A stretch of 5,276 nucleotides of DNA from positions 1-5,276 of the forward strand of contig CAJOQA010000096.1 in NCBI GenBank assembly GCA_905236465.1, read 5' to 3'. How positions within the stretch are numbered: the first letter of the stretch is position 1; every line of letters starts with the position of its first letter. Source of the DNA: an uncultured Treponema sp. (GTDB lineage: Bacteria; Spirochaetota; Spirochaetia; Treponematales; Treponemataceae). The notes under the pieces were generated by a model. It was not told the origin of the DNA. It did not search any database and saw only the letters and a program-made list of their open reading frames with translations. Shown in pieces: positions 5,155 to 5,276 of this stretch. The position numbers were made by a program, and so were the translations under genes.

Positions 5155-5276
5155 ATGGAGCTTTCTCATTTATTTTTAGAAAATGATAGACCTTTTAAGG
5201 ATTATAAGGATTTTAAGGAAAACTGTCGCCTTCATTCTTTGCCAGATTTTAATTTTGCTTATGACATTATAGACCG
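5155..5276 (+). CDS. Partial gene, unidentified (runs off right edge)
   Basis: This is the only plus-strand gene. The frame is open from ATG 5155 to the window end, giving 40 codons: MELSHLFLENDRPFKDYKDF, then KENCRLHSLPDFNFAYDIID. I do not recognise the family from this piece. It has no signal peptide and looks like the start of a cytoplasmic protein. An AGGAAGTG purine stretch at 5139-5146 lies somewhat far (8-12 nt) from the ATG, separated by an A-run. The clear promoter at 5082-5110 and the steady coding character support a real gene. Its relation to the divergent DUF3793-flavodoxin operon is unknown, though such head-to-head pairs can share regulation. Confidence 0.65.
   Translation, partial: MELSHLFLENDRPFKDYKDFKENCRLHSLPDFNFAYDIID

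Noticed and set aside
1..5276. CRISPR arrays, tRNA/rRNA genes, insertion sequences
   Set aside because: I saw no regularly spaced repeats, cloverleaf-like segments, transposase motifs or paired terminal repeats with target duplications.

Overview
The window looks like a chromosomal stretch of a host-associated spirochaete, most likely a Treponema. It is AT-rich, with an intact spirochaete-like enolase, a DUF3793-flavodoxin pair and several secreted proteins of treponemal flavour. This assignment comes from recognising protein families by eye, not from a search. All genes but one lie on the minus strand, so the natural reading order is right to left.

Right end (about 3783-5276). A compact intergenic region (4963-5154) carries two divergent sigma70-type promoters, each with an exact 17-bp spacer. 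The plus promoter drives an unidentified gene that runs off the right edge. The minus promoter drives a two-gene operon: a DUF3793 protein that starts at TTG, then a short-chain flavodoxin whose start lies 38 nt inside the DUF3793 gene. Two 16-bp palindromes with centres 22 bp apart cover the -10 and start region of this promoter. They look like paired operators with DtxR/IdeR-like TTAG half-sites, which would fit metal (iron) control of a flavodoxin. The operon ends in a strong intrinsic terminator followed by a second, symmetrical terminator-like hairpin.

Middle (2436-3782). Enolase is complete, with all catalytic and metal-binding residues present. A 10-bp-stem hairpin follows it.

Left half (1-2430). 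This is accessory-looking sequence. A near-consensus promoter (TTGCAT-17-TATAAT) drives a secreted protein of 299 residues with an NADase-type glycan-binding (discoidin-like) domain. Fifteen bases later comes a DUF4846 gene that is clearly broken: a one-base frameshift, two internal losses, and a 3' end that runs straight into the C-terminal HNH nuclease domain of another gene. The two remnants share the same DNA at the junction in different frames, as if joined by recombination at a short homology. Further left are a 104-residue orphan gene and the first 35 codons of a gene with a WYL-like N-terminus, tightly coupled to it.

The most unusual items are the DUF4846/HNH chimeric wreck and the tandem operator in front of the DUF3793-flavodoxin operon. 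I found no CRISPR array, tRNA, rRNA or recognisable transposase. No stretch longer than 300 bases lacks a gene.
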